Source of the DNA: an uncultured Bacilli bacterium
GTDB lineage: Bacteria; Bacillota_I; Bacilli_A; ML615J-28; CAG-313
Direction of reading: 5' to 3'
Assembly (NCBI GenBank): GCA_949879765.1
Contig: CATLBQ010000013.1
Span: 1-42,999 of the forward strand
Length of the DNA stretch: 42,999 nt
Part shown: one piece after another, positions 42,621-42,999 of the stretch
Position numbering within the stretch: the first letter of the stretch is position 1
How the letters are laid out: every line of letters begins with the position of its first letter
Program-made: the position numbers and the translations under genes
The notes under the pieces: generated by a model
Seen by the model: the letters and a program-made list of their open reading frames with translations, nothing else
Told to the model about the DNA's origin: nothing
The model's database searches: none

Positions 42621-42999
42621 TTATAATTCTTTTACTAAAAACATTTCCATCGGTTGTGCATAGCGTGGGCTATTCAAGATTAACCCACCACAATCTTTAT
42701 ATCCCAATTTGCGATAAAAATGTTGTGCCGTTTCATCCACTTGTGTAGAAACGAGTAATATACCATATCCTTGCTTTTTCATATCTTCTTCCCAGTATTT
42801 CATAAGCATTGTCCCATAACCTAGGCCTTGCACTTTCTTATCTATGAAAAGCATCGTACAAAATGGGATACTATCCCAAAATAAATTATATCTCAATATC
42901 CCTACAAGTACTTCGTTTTCTAAAAGAACATATCCTCTTTTTTCTTTTACTTTATTTTCAAATTCTTTTTCTGGTAAATGATGATCGAATTGATACCAA
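42621..42999 (-). CDS. GNAT-family acetyltransferase, partial at the right edge
   Basis: The frame is open from the stop at 42621 to the window end, so the start is missing; about 125 residues are visible. Translation of the edge reads WYQFDHHLPEKEFENKV, typical of a small GNAT group. The acetyl-CoA loop is QGLGYGTMLM, and the C-terminal block QVDETAQHFYRKLGYKDCGG is characteristic. It probably acetylates a small molecule or a peptide N-terminus; substrate unknown. A TTG within the frame is not the true start, because family sequence continues upstream of it. Confidence 0.85.
   Translation of the reverse strand, partial: WYQFDHHLPEKEFENKVKEKRGYVLLENEVLVGILRYNLFWDSIPFCTMLFIDKKVQGLGYGTMLMKYWEEDMKKQGYGILLVSTQVDETAQHFYRKLGYKDCGGLILNSPRYAQPMEMFLVKEL

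Noticed and set aside
1-42999. CRISPR array, insertion sequence, prophage, tRNA or rRNA
   Set aside because: None was recognised by reading. The only regular tandem repeat is the coding repeat at the left edge.

Overview
The window is low-GC DNA from a spore-forming member of the Bacillota. An alpha/beta-type SASP, a CotF-type coat pair, a GerE-like regulator and promoters resembling sigma-G and sigma-K sites point to sporulation. The Bacillus-like rimP-nusA-ylxR-ylxQ-infB-rbfA order, type III glutamine synthetase and general protein style would fit a gut Erysipelotrichia-like lineage. That placement is inference; there is no rRNA here to test it.

Layout. 1-3264 (minus): a secreted YngK-like glycosyl hydrolase cut by the left edge, behind an M19 dipeptidase. 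3327-11341 (minus): a long operon from a consensus promoter and attenuator-like leader through rimP, nusA, ylxR, ylxQ, infB, rbfA and uvrC, followed by gerE and a KapD-like exonuclease that appear to have their own sigma-K-like promoter. 11413-15301 (minus): an FAD/Rieske oxidoreductase, then a marR-MATE-membrane protein operon with an operator at its promoter. 15345-20759 (plus): a TGS/uridine-kinase-like protein, glutamine synthetase III and an alpha/beta hydrolase, each with its own signals. 20835-25870 (minus): DegV and SpoU genes, spore genes (CotF pair, SASP), thiI and a cysteine desulfurase. A TSCPD protein is divergent from the desulfurase and shares its -35 box. 26228-30034 (minus): a zinc uptake operon zur-znuA-znuC-znuB plus an unknown protein, with a Fur-type operator. 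30101-32964 (minus): an uncharacterised four-gene operon (XRE-membrane regulator, HAD phosphatase, TPR protein, zinc-ribbon membrane protein). 33056-34037 (minus): an Hsp20 gene with a sigma-G-type promoter and a small orphan gene. 34155-38050 (minus): sugar-nucleotide and wall genes (single-domain GlmU, UppP, GalU, NahK-like kinase). 38102-41909 (minus): sbcC and sbcD. 42042-42506 (plus): a DUF308 membrane protein. 42621-42999 (minus): a GNAT acetyltransferase cut by the right edge.

Two themes join separate genes. First, sporulation: three promoters resemble the sigma-G consensus (CotF pair, SASP, Hsp20) and one resembles sigma-K (gerE with the KapD-like exonuclease). Second, sugar activation: an N-acetylhexosamine 1-kinase homologue lies near a GlmU that has kept its uridyltransferase domain but lost its acetyltransferase domain, suggesting a kinase-based route to UDP-GlcNAc. 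I saw no CRISPR array, insertion sequence, prophage, tRNA or rRNA. Most of the window reads as ordinary chromosome.
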